The notes under the pieces: generated by a model
Databases searched by the model: none
Seen by the model: the letters and a program-made list of their open reading frames with translations, nothing else
Told to the model about the DNA's origin: nothing
Part shown: in pieces, positions 35,114 to 46,998 of the stretch
Numbering within the stretch: the first letter of the stretch is position 1
Layout of the letters: each line of letters starts with the position of its first letter
Program-made: the position numbers and the translations under genes
Assembly (NCBI GenBank): GCA_008692225.1
Contig: VICG01000004.1
Span: forward strand, 1,364,501-1,428,500
From: Monilinia fructicola
Lineage: Eukaryota; Ascomycota; Leotiomycetes; Helotiales; Sclerotiniaceae
Length of the DNA: 64,000 nucleotides
Reading direction: 5' to 3'

Positions 35114-38100
35114 TTACCATCCCTTTCTTGTGCCTTCGATAGCAAGAATGATCTGGAACAGATATTAGTAAATTCACTTGTGAGACATGAATATGTAGAC
35201 CAAACTTACAATAGCAGCGATAATCAACAACCCCACCGCACTCATCCATCTATTAAGATTTCTCCACCACCTTGCACTCTCGTACCTGGCCTCGTCCAGT
35301 GGCCCAAATTCCCTCACGTAATCATTCGTACCGCGACTTTCGGTATCTCGCAGCTTCCCGGCATTTTCTTTTCTTTCGCGCATCTCTGGGAAGGGGCTTT
35401 TGGGCAATGGGAGGAATGCGGCGATCATCCATGCGAATGGGAGAAGGAACCCAGTAATAAACATTACAACTTGAATATTGCGGCGTCCAAAAAGACCGCC
35501 TTCGGTGGAGAAATTGATTTGTGGGGGCTCCCATACAGATTGACGAGCAGCGCGGCGGTCCATACGGAGATGTGGAGACCAGACGCTAGAGATGAGAGAC
35601 CAGGTCCTGAGACGACCGACACCTTGGGCTGCGCTCGCTACGGGGGTGATTTCAATGGAGTGTTGAGAGAAACCTCGCATATGGGGATGTCCTTCTCTGG
35701 GACGGCGACGAGGACTATAGAGTTCATCTGGGAAATTCTCCGTATTGGGCGATCCGCTACCCATACTAAAGGAGCCGTTCCGACTTGGGGTTCCTGCGCT
35801 GGAACTCTCGGGTCTGTATGGTAGATAGCGACGCTCTCCGCTTCCATAATAGAGTCTTGCCCACATTGGGATCGAGCTTGCCAGAAGACTATTTGATCGA
35901 GAACTTATCGATGAGCGCATGGTGTGTGTACGGGAGGTATCGGATGGTGCGGTGTTGAACATGCCGGATAATCTGTTTCTGGATTGAAGAGTACGAAGAT
36001 CTTGCATGGCAGTGAGACCATCACCATATTCGTCTTGATCACCTATAACGGGAATAGACGAACTGCTTAGACCGCGACCGGCACGTGTCCAGGCCGGTCG
36101 TGGAGGATCCATAGAATCGCTTCTCGATCTTGCTAGCGCATCTTCTATTCCATGGGATGAACTGATACTGAGCATATTGCGACTGCCGCGACTCGGAAGA
36201 CTGGGAAATGCACTGCTCCTTCTTCCCATGCTCTCGGACCATGCCTGGGAGCCTCGTTCGGTGCCGGTTCCCTCGGACACGGAGAGCACAGTGGATAGCT
36301 GTGAGCTCCATTGGTGCGGAGTCTCGTTCATATGGGGACTCGTGGGGCTTGGTAACTCTGCCCATGAACTCAATCCCTTTGGCTTCTGGAGTTGAACGTG
36401 CGCGGGTAAGTGAACTATTGAGCCGCTAGCCACTATTGCTCGCTGGGCGTCAGGTTGAGTGTGGATTGTTGATAACGAGGCGAGAGAATTGGCTCGACTG
36501 CGTAACGAGTGATTTGATTTCGATTTCAGCGTCTCTCGCGATCTTGATTTGTAGTATCCAAAATTATCGTTTGACTTTTTCTTAGTCCTCAAAGTAGGAA
36601 TGTGAAGAGATTCCTGAGACTGTTTAGGTGCTGGGCCTTGTCCGCTTGAAAGTGATACGGATCTGGAAAGATCCTCGTGGAATACGTAGTTTTCCTGTTC
36701 GCTCGATGAAGTAGTTGCTGCTCGAGCTCGAGGCCTATGAATAACCGATGACCCGGTTGATTCTTTGTCGGATTGTTGATGAACGCGGTAGTTGGAACCG
36801 CTGGAGAATGAGCCTTCAAGAAAGGAATCGGCTAGTGATTCGGAGCGATCTCGGGTACGTCCACGGTAAAGTTCGTAATTAGTATTATCTCCAGTTGTGC
36901 TCGTGGATAATTGGGGTCTATGTTGGGGTCTGAAGACTATTGAAGTTGGAGTGTCTGGTTCATGTATCTGGTAGTTTGAGTTCGGATAACTCGAATAGCC
37001 ACCGGAAGTGCTCGTGGATAACTGAGGTCGATGCTGTGGCCTGTAAATTACTGAGCCTGAGATAGATTCTTCAAGAATTTGGTAGTTGGAATTTTCCGAA
37101 GTACTCGCAGAAGAAGTTTGGGAAGTTTGAGATGTCCGGGGACGGTGAATTACAGATCCTGTAGATTCTTGGAATGAGTCTTCGCGAGAATGATGAATTA
37201 CAGATCCTGTAGATTCTTGGAATGAGTCTTCGCGAGAATGACGAATGACAGATCCGGTGGATTCTTGGATTGAGTCTTCGCGAGAATGATGTATAACAGA
37301 CCCTGTAGATTCTTGGATCGACTCTTCACGAGAGTGATGAATGACAGATCCGGTGGATTCTTGGATTGAGTCTTCGCGCGAATGATGAATGACAGATCCG
37401 GTGGATTCTTGGATTGAATCTTCGCGCGGATGATGGATAGTTGTCGAAGGAGTGGACTGATCTAGAATTTCGAAATTCGGTTCCGTGGGGGTGGCAGTAA
37501 AGACAGACTCGTAACAAATCGATTCCGGAATATGTCGGTAAACCTTGTAATTAGTCGCCTCAGTTGCAGTTGAGGTTGTTGAAAGGAATGATGGTTTCGT
37601 CGAAAGCTCCGGTTGGTGTGTCTCTTGTCCGTCTGATGTCTCTGGCAGAGGAGGGAGGGGATAGTCAAGAGCTGTAGATTTTCCCTTTTGATCTGGTGTC
37701 TTGGGTACTTTTCGAACACCACCGACAAGTGAGAATTCCGAGGACGAACAGCTTATATGATCTGCAGATATTGACTTCCTAGGAGTAATGGTACTAGGTG
37801 CGGCTGTGTATGTGGAGTCGGTATTGGTGCATGAGATGATGGAATTGTTGAAATCTTGCACAGTGGAGGATGATGTTTTAGTGGACAAAGACGGCAGTCT
37901 ACTGTCCTCGACGGGTTGTGGTTCATCTTGCGGTACGAGAGAGAACGTCTTTCCATCGCCAACCTTGACGACGAGACGCTTTCGTGACTGGGGTCTAGGC
38001 CTCGTGGAGGATCTTGTCGCAGGAGTCGTAATTTGAGGCGTGTTATGCGTTGTGGTGGACGTGGGTTTGGTAGTGGCTGATAGCGAAGGCGTTTTGGGCA

Positions 38101-38671
38101 TCTGATGAAACTCGCCTGAATCCGAGGTGGAACTTTGCCTTTGTCTTTGTCTATTATTGTAAAAATATTGACCTTTGCCAGGAACATTACCAGGCGAGAG
38201 AATATGAGCTGATTGGGTGGGAAGAGGAGTTCGTGAATAAATTTTATCATCATCATAATGTTTACTGCAATCTTTTTTATGATTGGAATGTGCTTGTTCT
38301 CCTTCATCATCATCATCATCATCATTTTCCAATTGTTCCAAGAGGAGCCGAGGAGATTCGGGTGGAACCAATCGGACCGCTGCTGTGCGATTCGTCTCTG
38401 AATCTGATCTTTTGGGTTGCGATGTGGTGAGCGGAATACCAATCAAGTTGAGGGAAACTATTCAAGATGAAGGTGGGATGAGGGCAGGATGGAGACAGGA
38501 TGAAGGTGGTAAGGTAGTCAGGTAAGGTAAGGTAAGGTAAAGTAAGCAGGCAAGTAAGTAGATGACCAAGTAAAGTTTGCGCGTACCTTGTATGCAAAGG
38601 TCTTCTTGGAGCTGGACAGTTTGACATCCCGTACTAGATTCTTCTAAATCAGATGCATATTGTGTTTCCAT
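35114..38671 (-). CDS. Large serine-rich fungal protein with tandem repeats and C-terminal membrane anchor
   Basis: Function unknown; a Pezizomycotina-type serine-rich protein. Exons 38671..38587, 38457..35210 and 35152..35114; introns 129 and 57 nt. 1,123 aa. The start is METQYASDLEESS. An acidic run of seven Asp/Glu (38310) is followed by Ser/Thr/Pro-rich sequence. Seven tandem 17-residue repeats (core SREDSIQESTGSVIHH) lie at 37140..37440, then two RPQHRPQLSTST repeats. The C-terminus has two hydrophobic helices (VVMFITGFLLPFAWMIAAFLPL and MSAVGLLIIAAIIILAIEG) separated by a charged loop. The last exon encodes only 12 residues plus stop and was recognised from GTAAGT, an ACTAAT branch and a CAG acceptor. 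Likely a tail-anchored signalling or cell-periphery protein; this is inference. Confidence 0.82.
37140..37440. repeat. 51-bp coding minisatellite (about 6-7 units)
   Basis: Each unit encodes 17 residues of the serine-rich protein. Units differ by few substitutions, including synonymous ones, which indicates recent expansion. Confidence 0.9.
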
Positions 38672-41600
38672 GCAGTCGAAATACGTTCGTAAATGCCTTT
38701 CTTCGTTTTTTTCGTTTCTTCCTGTCGTCCTTTCTTCCTTTCTTCCTTTCTTCCTTTCTTTCTCTCGTTCTTTTTCCCTCTCGACACTTTCTTTTGCGCC
38801 GTCGCTTTTCCCTTTTCCTCTTCCCTGAAATTATCCTCTAGTCGCAGCTAGTAATGCCAATGAGTGTGAGTATCTATGTCTGCGACAGTAGTGTGTAGGT
38901 AGTTCGTCCCGTGTCTGTATCTTTGTCTCTGGTTCCCTTCTGAATGAGCGAATGAGTGAATGAATGAATGTTTAATATATATCTTGCACGTAGTTGATTG
39001 ATTTCCGCAGCAAGTGGTTTCGAGAAGAGTAAAAATAAGAGTATTAATTTTATTGTATCGTCCGTCGTACTGTACAGCAATGTAATGAATGCGAAAGAAA
39101 AAGAGTGGGAAGCGTATTAATGTTAAGTAGGTAGGTATGGTATGGTATGTATGTGAAAAGAGCGTGATGAATCAATTGACTGACTGAGGAACAGAGACAC
39201 ACATACACACACACACAGAGAGAGAGAGGTAAGAAGGTCGAGAAAGAGATCCAGAGGAAGAGGAGGAAACGAGAGGATATCATAGGTCTATGCCATATGT
39301 ACAACTCATCGATGATACATAAAATTTCATATTCGACTTCGACATCCAGCCATGTCCAACCTTTTCACCGCTGGCCGTATGTATGTCAGGTAAGGATTGG
39401 GCTAAACCTTGGAACCTTGGAACCTTGAAAAAATGGTCGGTCTCCATGGCTAATCAGCCCCCCCATGTCTAGAATGTTAGCGGAGAATACTACTCGAGCA
39501 CAGTAAGGAAGTATTGTACTCAGTGTACTGTGCTAATAAGTACGGAGGACTGTACAATGCACATGTATTAATCTGTGAGATATACCTGGTGTCCTTGGAC
39601 AACTACATCCGACAGGCGGTACCTAGGTACTATCCGTCCTTAGTTGGTAAGTAGTGGGATCAATTAAGATGAACAGATAGACAGCGTGGCAGCCGCAATC
39701 AGAGATTCTTGACTCTTGCAGCCATATCCGCGTACGACAACTCTTAATCGAGGTGAAGAGACCGAATCAGAAGTTGCACAGATCTAATCACTAGTAATCA
39801 GTCAATCAATACTGTAGAGAAGAATCCTTTGGTCAAAAGGGGATCCCCTGATCCTGCACTCCGATCAAAATGTTTCCCAAATTAGATTCAAATCTCATGC
39901 GCGCAGGAGGTATGCAACGATAATACTGTACTGTACTGTACAGTCTGTACTGTATACGGAGTCAAGGTCAAGACTACTGTAAGTACCCCCAAGATGAATG
40001 GCCATGGTTCGACAGCCCGACAGCCTCCGAAAAACCATAATTTCATCCTATGCACAAGTAGCCGTTGACTACTACATCCGTACACACAGAGTACCAAAAT
40101 GTCTATAAGCGATGCTGTTAATAGCAAGGTGGCTGACGGCGCGTCTAATAAATGGGGGAGATTGCTCAGATTATCTGCACTGGACAGGGGGAAAAAAGGT
40201 TTCTTCTACTTTGTTGTACTCTGTCCAGAATGGTACATAAAATTATCCCAAGATAGCTAATTACTGTAGGTACTATGTACTCTGTACGGAGTAAGTTTGT
40301 TGAGTTTAGGAAGTTTGGCCCAAGAACTTGTGCAAGACAGACCAATCGAGTAAACACATTAGAGCATAACCGCGCGTGGCTCCAAGAAAGGGGTTGACGT
40401 TGAGGTACTTTCCTTCATCCCAAGCCTCTCGACTTCCAATGCTTTTCGAATTTCCTCTTTCATTTGAACCTTTTCATGCTTCTCATTACCCTCGCGCTAC
40501 GCATCGTCATGCACGCGGGTGTCACGGTACGGAGTACGGTACGGCGTACGGTACGCAAACGAGCAGCACCAAGCAAACCCAACCTCCAGAAAAACATCTT
40601 CCCCATCTCGAACCAGGGTTTGAGAGCATCCTCCGTACGATACAGTACAGTACAGTACAGTACTGGAGAGTGGATCGGGAAGCTCACCAGCTCATTTCCG
40701 CTCCAAAAGCATCGGTGGAAGCTTTGACCTGTCTCGCTTGACCGTCTAGACAACCAAAAATTCGGATAAACACATCTCGCGAAAAGGTCCTGTTTTCCTT
40801 TTGCCTTGTGTATCACAGTGAGACAGGCCAATATGATTGATTGAGGGAGGGCGGGAGCGAGTGTTCAAGGTCTGTGATCAAATGATTTCAGATCTGTAGG
40901 GCGCAATCGTAGATTAGATAGGTAGATTAGTGCGTGCAAAAGAATCAATCCATGGTTAACACGCATTTTAAGTTTCGTCACGCTCAGAACGTATGTGGGA
41001 ACTTGCGGGATGAAGTAATGTTGATACCATACTGTCTGTACACTGTACAGGACAGTAGAAGACTGACGGTTTGGAATGCTACTACAGTACCACTAGATAC
41101 CTGGTCCAAGTACGGAGTACAATGAATGACCTCGGGAGTACTTAGTCATGACAAGCAAGTGCTTACTTATATGGGTTTGGTGTTACAGGAATTGCCCTGG
41201 TTCTGTAGATCTTTGCAAAGTAGCTAGTAATACAGTAAGTAGTACTGTACAGTAGTACAGTACTCCGTACAGTAGATGGACATCCAAGTATCTACTCACC
41301 TATTTATTTACTATGGATGTATTCACTACTCATCAATGGCCGATTAGCCTGCTGGTTAGCTAATCTTTTCTTATTGAAAGACTGAACCTTTCAACTCAAA
41401 TATACTCAAGTTAATATCATTACTGTGCTGTACCTTGTGCATTCTCCAAACTAATTTCGAAATATGATTCCATTATGAATCTAGGACGAAGCTTGTCGTC
41501 ATACACAGTAGATCCCTTTTAATGAGAATTAATCTGTTTTTTTCTACGAGGACGGCATCGTAGAATTGATTGACGAGAAATTGCATAAAGTCTTGATAAC

Positions 41601-42360
41601 ATAACATAATTAGATGTGTCGGGGCCTCTAGATGGATATATATGATTGTGGGAGAGTAGCATAAACCATTACCTGCCTACCTACCTAGTACTCTACCAGG
41701 TAATGGAGGGTAATTAATTATTGGTATTCCTTCTACCACGGGGATTTATTTATATTGAATCTTGGAAACAATAAAGCATCCATGATGAAGGAAAGATGTT
41801 CATTAATGAATCATAATTAGAACAAACAAAATAAAATGATCGATTGTTATCGAATTCCAAAATGGAACAATGTGGAAAGTATGAAGATTGATTTTCCTTG
41901 TTGTCGCCAATCCATCCCAGAGAGGGAGAGAGGGAGAGAGGGAGAAAGAGAGAGAGAGAAAGAGAGAAAGAGAGAGCGAGAAGGAGCTTTCAATATTTGT
42001 TGCTACCCTTGTTTGCACCTGCATTTCCTCCACACTCCAATAATACCGTACCGACCATCATCATCAGATTCTCATTCATACAGTACCAACCACCACCAAG
42101 CCACGACGAGGCTTTCAACCTTACAATACAAAGAGAGTACCGAGTACAAGGCCTAGGGAATCATAATAATTGACCGTGGATGTTCAAACCCACAGACTTT
42201 CACCGCAAAACCTTTTCCATATTGTTCATCTCAATAGATTAATTTTCTCGCGCACCATCCCTGCCTCGCTCTTGATCGACTGAAGATCTAGAAGATCGGA
42301 TGAGGACATTTGAGTTCCTGGTCTAATATACCGGCACTTATACACACACACACACACACC
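38672..42360. other. Intergenic region rich in GTAC-type motifs
   Basis: 3.7 kb with no supported gene. Directly upstream of the serine-rich gene is a polypyrimidine stretch (plus strand, about 38695..38828). From 39.5 to 41.3 kb there are many TGTAC/TACAG repeats, four exact TACGGAGTA motifs and one TACCTAGGTA. A GAGAGGGA/GAGAAA purine tract sits at about 41918..41985. A CA dinucleotide run (42338..42359) abuts the RCE1 ATG. Confidence 0.6.
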
Positions 42361-43573
42361 ATGGCTCCAACGGGGATATACAGTCGTCTGAAGGCCCTCT
42401 ACACGGGCGAGAAAGGTCCGTCGACGTTTCCCATTCATCTGCAAGATCATGCGTGCACCGAGATCTCGGCCATGGGCAACCTAGCTAATCCGTCGAGATA
42501 TTGGTGCAGAAAAGGAAATTCCCCCGCTGAGCACCGCGACCGCCGTCTCATTGCTGGTATGTGGCTCCTTCCTCCCTCGCGTGCGTGCGTGCGCGCTCGA
42601 AGACTCACAGGCGCAGGTCCTCTATACGCTCATCTACGTGATTCCCTTCTACCTTAGCGCAAGCACCCGACCGTCCCCTCAATTGTCCCGCGATGCACCG
42701 ATGGTGATCCGGGGACGCATCCGCTCCGTCACGCTCTCATGTGTCGTTGTATGCATCGCTACATTTGGCATCCTATCCTCGGTGCGCAACGGAGATGCCC
42801 TCCGATCCTTCCACCTGATGGGATATTTCCCCGTCGGATTCCTCGAGACGATCAAATGCGTCGGCTTGACGGCCATCCTGTTTGTCGGGCCGCTCTTTGA
42901 AGAGGGAGTCGCGCAGGGACAGTGGCGCGATTGGATTCGCCTCAGCGGCTTGGGGGCGCTGAAAGGCTGGATCCCGTATCGGAACATAGTGGCCGTGAGT
43001 GAAGCTCCTGATGCCATGCGCGCACGACGCTAACGATATGTATTGCAGGGCCCGGTCACAGAAGAGGTCCTTTTCCGCTCGGCGTCCGTCCCGCTGCTCC
43101 TCCTCGCGCAGACCTCGAACGCGACGATCGTCTTCCTGACGCCCGTCATCTTCGGGCTCGCTCACGTACATCACCTCTACGAATACAGAATCACACACCC
43201 GCACGGGTCAATGGCGGGAGCTATTCTCCGATCGCTGGTTCAATTCTCATACACGTCGCTCTTTGGGGGCTACGCGACTTTTCTATATCTGCGAACGGGC
43301 AGTCTCTTGGCTGTGATATGCGTGCACGCGTTTTGTAATTGGATGGGGCTTCCCCGATTTTGGGGCAGGATTAGTAGTGCGGTGGATGGAGAGACGATCA
43401 TTGGGCCGGACGTTGGAGCCAGCAAGAAGAGTGAGGATGCGACGAGGAGTAATGGGGAGTTACACGCTCTATGGACAATCACCTACTATTCCCTCTTGGT
43501 AGTGGGTGCGTACTTGTGGTGGCAGTATCTGTGGGTGTTATCCGCGAGCGAATTCGCTCTGGTTGAATTTTGA
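42361..43573 (+). CDS. RCE1: CAAX prenyl protease 2 (Rce1, ER membrane endopeptidase)
   Basis: Removes the AAX tripeptide from prenylated CAAX proteins such as Ras and Rho, in the ER membrane. Exons 42361..42415, 42510..42556, 42617..42994 and 43049..43573; introns 94, 60 and 54 nt. 334 aa. Catalytic signatures: GPVTEEVLFRS (paired glutamates), FGLAHVHHLYE and the third histidine in VHAFCNWMG. Several membrane helices. The first intron was placed by reading phase: a GTCCGT donor and TGCAG acceptor give EKEIPPLSTATAVSLL, which matches family spacing; this donor is atypical, so exon 1 is the least certain part. GC content is visibly higher than in neighbouring genes. Confidence 0.93.
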
Positions 43574-44026
43574 TCAAGCCGTGGGCTAGCTAGTTTAATG
43601 ATGATATGTATGCCATTGATTCCATCCATGCATTATGCACATTTCACCCAGGGAGATGAGAGCGGAGAAGCCAATTTTCATCGGGTGTTCGTCCTGCAAA
43701 ATTTGCCGTCAAAAAATTACTTCTAGGTACAGGCTAGACGGATATTTCTCCCAGCATGAATCTATCTAACAAGCGAAATTGCCAACGAGCTTTCGGATCT
43801 ACCGTGATCTCCTCCACTCCAGAGATCCTCCTAAGATCATGCGAAAATCGATCGTCGTGGGGCGTCGGAAATGTGAAAACGTTGTAGAGGGAATATCCTT
43901 TCATGATGATCTGGCGCTGATTTGAAGGAAGGAAAAAAAAAAAAAAAAAATAGAAAAAAAAATATGCACCGAGGTCTTCGACTACCAAAAGTATCTTCGT
44001 CACTCTCGGCTTCTCCCTGTCTTCCC
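43574..44026. other. Convergent 3' region RCE1 / PLP1
   Basis: 450 bp between two stops. Contains an oligo-A tract (about 43934..43950 and 43954..43961). No gene. Confidence 0.6.
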
Positions 44027-44935
44027 TCAGTCATCCCAGTCATCATCATCGTCGTCTTCCTCTTCTTGCCTCTTGGCTTTCTTGTCAAGATACAGGGTCC
44101 CCGAGGTGGTGTGGCGTTTGATGGCTCCCGAGGCGAGGAGGCGCGCTTCCAGGTCTTTGGTGGTGAATGTGTCGGGGGTGTAGCCCAGACCTTCGAAACC
44201 GACGATTCGATCGACGGATCGCCCGTCTATGAAGACCAGGACGCAGGGGAGGATCTTGACGTTGAGCTTCGTGACGAGGAAGGGGGCGTTTTCGACGTCG
44301 ATCTTGAGGAATCGGGTGTCGGTGTGTTTGGGGCTAGGGTCTGTTGGCTGCTTTAGTTTGAGTTGGGGTGCGTTGGGTGGTGGGGTGCATGGTTGGACTT
44401 TTGGTTTTTCGAGGTGGGATTGGGGTACGTACGGTGAGATGGGTGTCCATGACGCCGCAGCGGGCGAAATCGTCTTTGGAGAAATGTACGACGGCGTATT
44501 TTACTTCGGTGGTGAGGTCCATGAGGGCCTTTTCTTCTTTGATCTCGGTGTATGTTCCGAAGCCTTGGGTTTTTTGCGATTTGGCTCGTGTGTATTCGCT
44601 GTGGAGTTGTTGGAGGCGTTGTTCGCGGAAGGCGTCGATGGCGGGATCTTCTTCGAGGGAGGCGATGAGCTGGGTGGGGTGTTAGAAGTTTGGAGGAGGG
44701 GGAGGGGGAGGGGAAGGGGTGTATGGGCGATGTATGGGCGATGTATGGGTGATTGTTCTAGGGTAAAAGATGTTGTTGGATTGAGAAGGGATCATCTTCC
44801 ATTCCTGACTTAGAACACTTGTAGATCATAGATGAAGTGAGAATGAGAATGAAAATAATCACTCACAGCATCTTCATCGTCTGATTCTGCTCTATCCAGA
44901 ACTTTGGCCACGAGAGGATCAAGTGAATTCGACAT
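44027..44935 (-). CDS. PLP1: Plp1/TXNDC9-type thioredoxin-domain, phosducin-like co-chaperone
   Basis: Cytosolic co-factor of the CCT chaperonin in tubulin and actin folding. Exons 44935..44867, 44669..44433 and 44347..44027; introns 197 and 85 nt. 208 aa. MSNSLDPLVAKVLDRAESDDEDA is the family N-terminus. A helical stretch (AIDAFREQRLQQLHSEYTRAK) leads into GTYTEIKEEKALMDLTT and then a thioredoxin fold with VVHFSKDDFARCGVMDTHL and FLKIDVENAPFLVTKLNVKILPCVLVFIDG. There is no CXXC, as expected of this family. The tail is acidic (DDDDDDWDD). Confidence 0.92.
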
Positions 44936-45026
44936 GTTGATCTGTGTACTCTTCAAAGTGCCTTGAGAGAGTGTCCAGATGGAAGGTTGAGGTTCAAAGC
45001 CTTCTAGACTACTCGCAGTAAATATA

Positions 45027-45428
45027 CAGTAGAGAACCTGGTTATAAGGGATCGAAAAATTCGGCCAATTAAATCCCGTATATCCAGGATTCCCGTATAT
45101 ACAGGTTAGGCAACAAGGCATCAGCAAAATTTGTATGGCTAAGCTTAGTCATTTTTCTATATACCCCTGAGATTTTTTGATAAAAAAAATCATGTGATAT
45201 GTTATCATTTAGACTATTCCCCACTAATTAGATCATCTCCCCACTAAATTTTACACGACAACCAATAAAATCTTCAATTTTTATACGGGACTGGCAATAA
45301 TTTGTCCCGTAATCCCTTAAAGTTAAAAAATCCCGTTCCCCCATACAAAAATTACCAGAATTGGAATAAATGTCCCGTATAACGAGTTATCCCGTATAAA
45401 CGTAGTCCCTTACACCCAGGTTCTACTG
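45027..45428. mobile_element. Pogo/Fot1-like MITE (402 bp, TA target duplication)
   Basis: Ends are inverted and start CAGTAG: the left begins CAGTAGAGAACCTGG and the right, reverse-complemented, CAGTAGAACCTGGG, each followed by a TAAGGGA box. TA flanks both ends (45025-45026, 45429-45430). CAGTAG termini with TA duplication are typical of the pogo superfamily. Several CCCGTATA words occur inside near both ends. No transposase. It sits about 90 bp upstream of the PLP1 start codon. Confidence 0.82.
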
Positions 45429-46998
45429 TACTTGTAATCGCAAACACTTGTATGCAGAATACCTAGTAGGTCCTTGTGATATGATGAGAAAAGCGTGATT
45501 TCGGTTTACAGAATCTTGATTGATGAATTCGGTTGTCCTCAAGTATCCACCGTCTTGGTTTTGGTAACTGAAAAAGTTAACAAGTCTTCAATAAATGTAT
45601 GGAGGTAGCAGGTAGTAGTAACCTGATGTATTCACGAACTTTGGCTGGGTTGTGAAAATCCTTGACTTTTTAGATACACTTGAAGAAGCTCAACAAGCTC
45701 AACAACTTCACACCTGGGCAACCTTAACAATCTGAACAATGACTCTAGAACCCTTTCAGATCTTGATGTTACAGTATTGAGCCTCTTCTCCAGAATTTTC
45801 AGCTGGTTGGTCCCCTTTTTTTGTAGATCACGTTAAGAAAGTGGATTCTATGTTAATTGACAGCAACTTAACTTTAAGCTCCGTACATTATAAATCATAT
45901 TTGTTTTCTTTTCTTTAGATTTGATTGATTTGATTCGCATGGCTGGCTGGTTAGCTGGTTAGCTGGCTGGCTGCTTTACTATTTTTATGCCCACGCAGAA
46001 TTTCTTACTGTGAGATCCATTAGATGGCTGAAGGTACACGTTGATATAATTATGGATTATCACTTACTACTGTACCGAGTATACTTTAGTACGGAGTATA
46101 ATAAAAGACATCTGGGCAATCTTATTATAGTATTATAATTCCCCTATATTACTTATAACTCGTAAGATTGATTAAAAATTTCGATCTAAGTATTCTTTTT
46201 AATATAATTTTTATAAACTTTTTAATAATTATTATTAGTTATAATTTAATTATAATTTAATTATTTTTATTACTTATAATATATATATATTATATATATT
46301 AAAAAGAAGAAAGAATACTTTTTATTTAATACTTTTTTCTTATTAATAATCTACTAATAATTAATACTTATTATTTAGTTTAAAAAAGTAATTTTAAAGT
46401 TATTATTTATTATTTATTATTTATTATTTATTATTTATTATTTATTATTTATTACTTTATTATTTATTATTTATTATTTATTATTTATTATTAAACTATA
46501 AAAAATATTTTTAATTAATTATTATTATTTATTATTTATTATTTATTATTTATTATTTATTATTTATTATTTATTATTTATTATTTATTATTTACTACTT
46601 ATTACTTACTATTTACTATTAATTTATATTAATTATATTATAAACTTTCCTCCTTTATTATACATTAGATATATACACAATACATATATTCAATCTATCT
46701 AATCCCTTCTTTTCGGTAATTACCTTTTCTACTTTCCTAGTATTTTACGGTTATTTCACCTAGACCGACCTAGTATCTATCTACCTAGTACTGTACCTTT
46801 CTTTACCTTTACACCTTTCCCGTTGTACCTTTACCTAACTAAAATCATTTATCTATCAATCGGATTTCCATCGCTAACCCTCCGACTCTCAATTTACTAG
46901 GGGATTGATTCTTACTTGTCTTGTCTCTCCGCGCATTCTACACACGTTAGAACTCACCATAAAAACATTCTTTTCTTTCCCTACGAACACTTGCAAAT
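45429..46998. other. AT-rich intergenic region upstream of VRG4
   Basis: Left part is ordinary intergenic DNA with a TACGGAGTA (46090..46098). 46110..46660 is almost pure A/T with 7-bp satellite. The right part carries TACCTAGTA-like words and is the likely VRG4 promoter. No gene. Confidence 0.6.
46400..46610. repeat. TTATTTA 7-bp satellite, array 1
   Basis: Head-to-tail TTATTTA units with a short interruption near 46494..46522. The same unit makes up the longer array at 57395..57850. Confidence 0.9.

Noticed and set aside
34997..35824. 275-codon plus-strand frame
   Set aside because: Antisense to the C-terminal part of the serine-rich gene, whose splice sites and membrane helices are convincing.
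37140..37440. Regular repeat spacing suggesting a CRISPR array
   Set aside because: Units are contiguous, coding and without unique spacers; the genome is fungal.
37753..38442. 229-codon minus-strand frame
   Set aside because: Off-frame shadow of the serine-rich protein, full of Met and Lys runs from the poly-Asp tract.
42361..43573. RCE1 acquired from bacteria (GC-rich, CPBP family)
   Set aside because: Three fungal-type introns and the eukaryotic Rce1 residue pattern argue against recent transfer.
44229..44813. 194-codon plus-strand frame
   Set aside because: Antisense to PLP1; the minus strand has correct splice phases and the thioredoxin domain.
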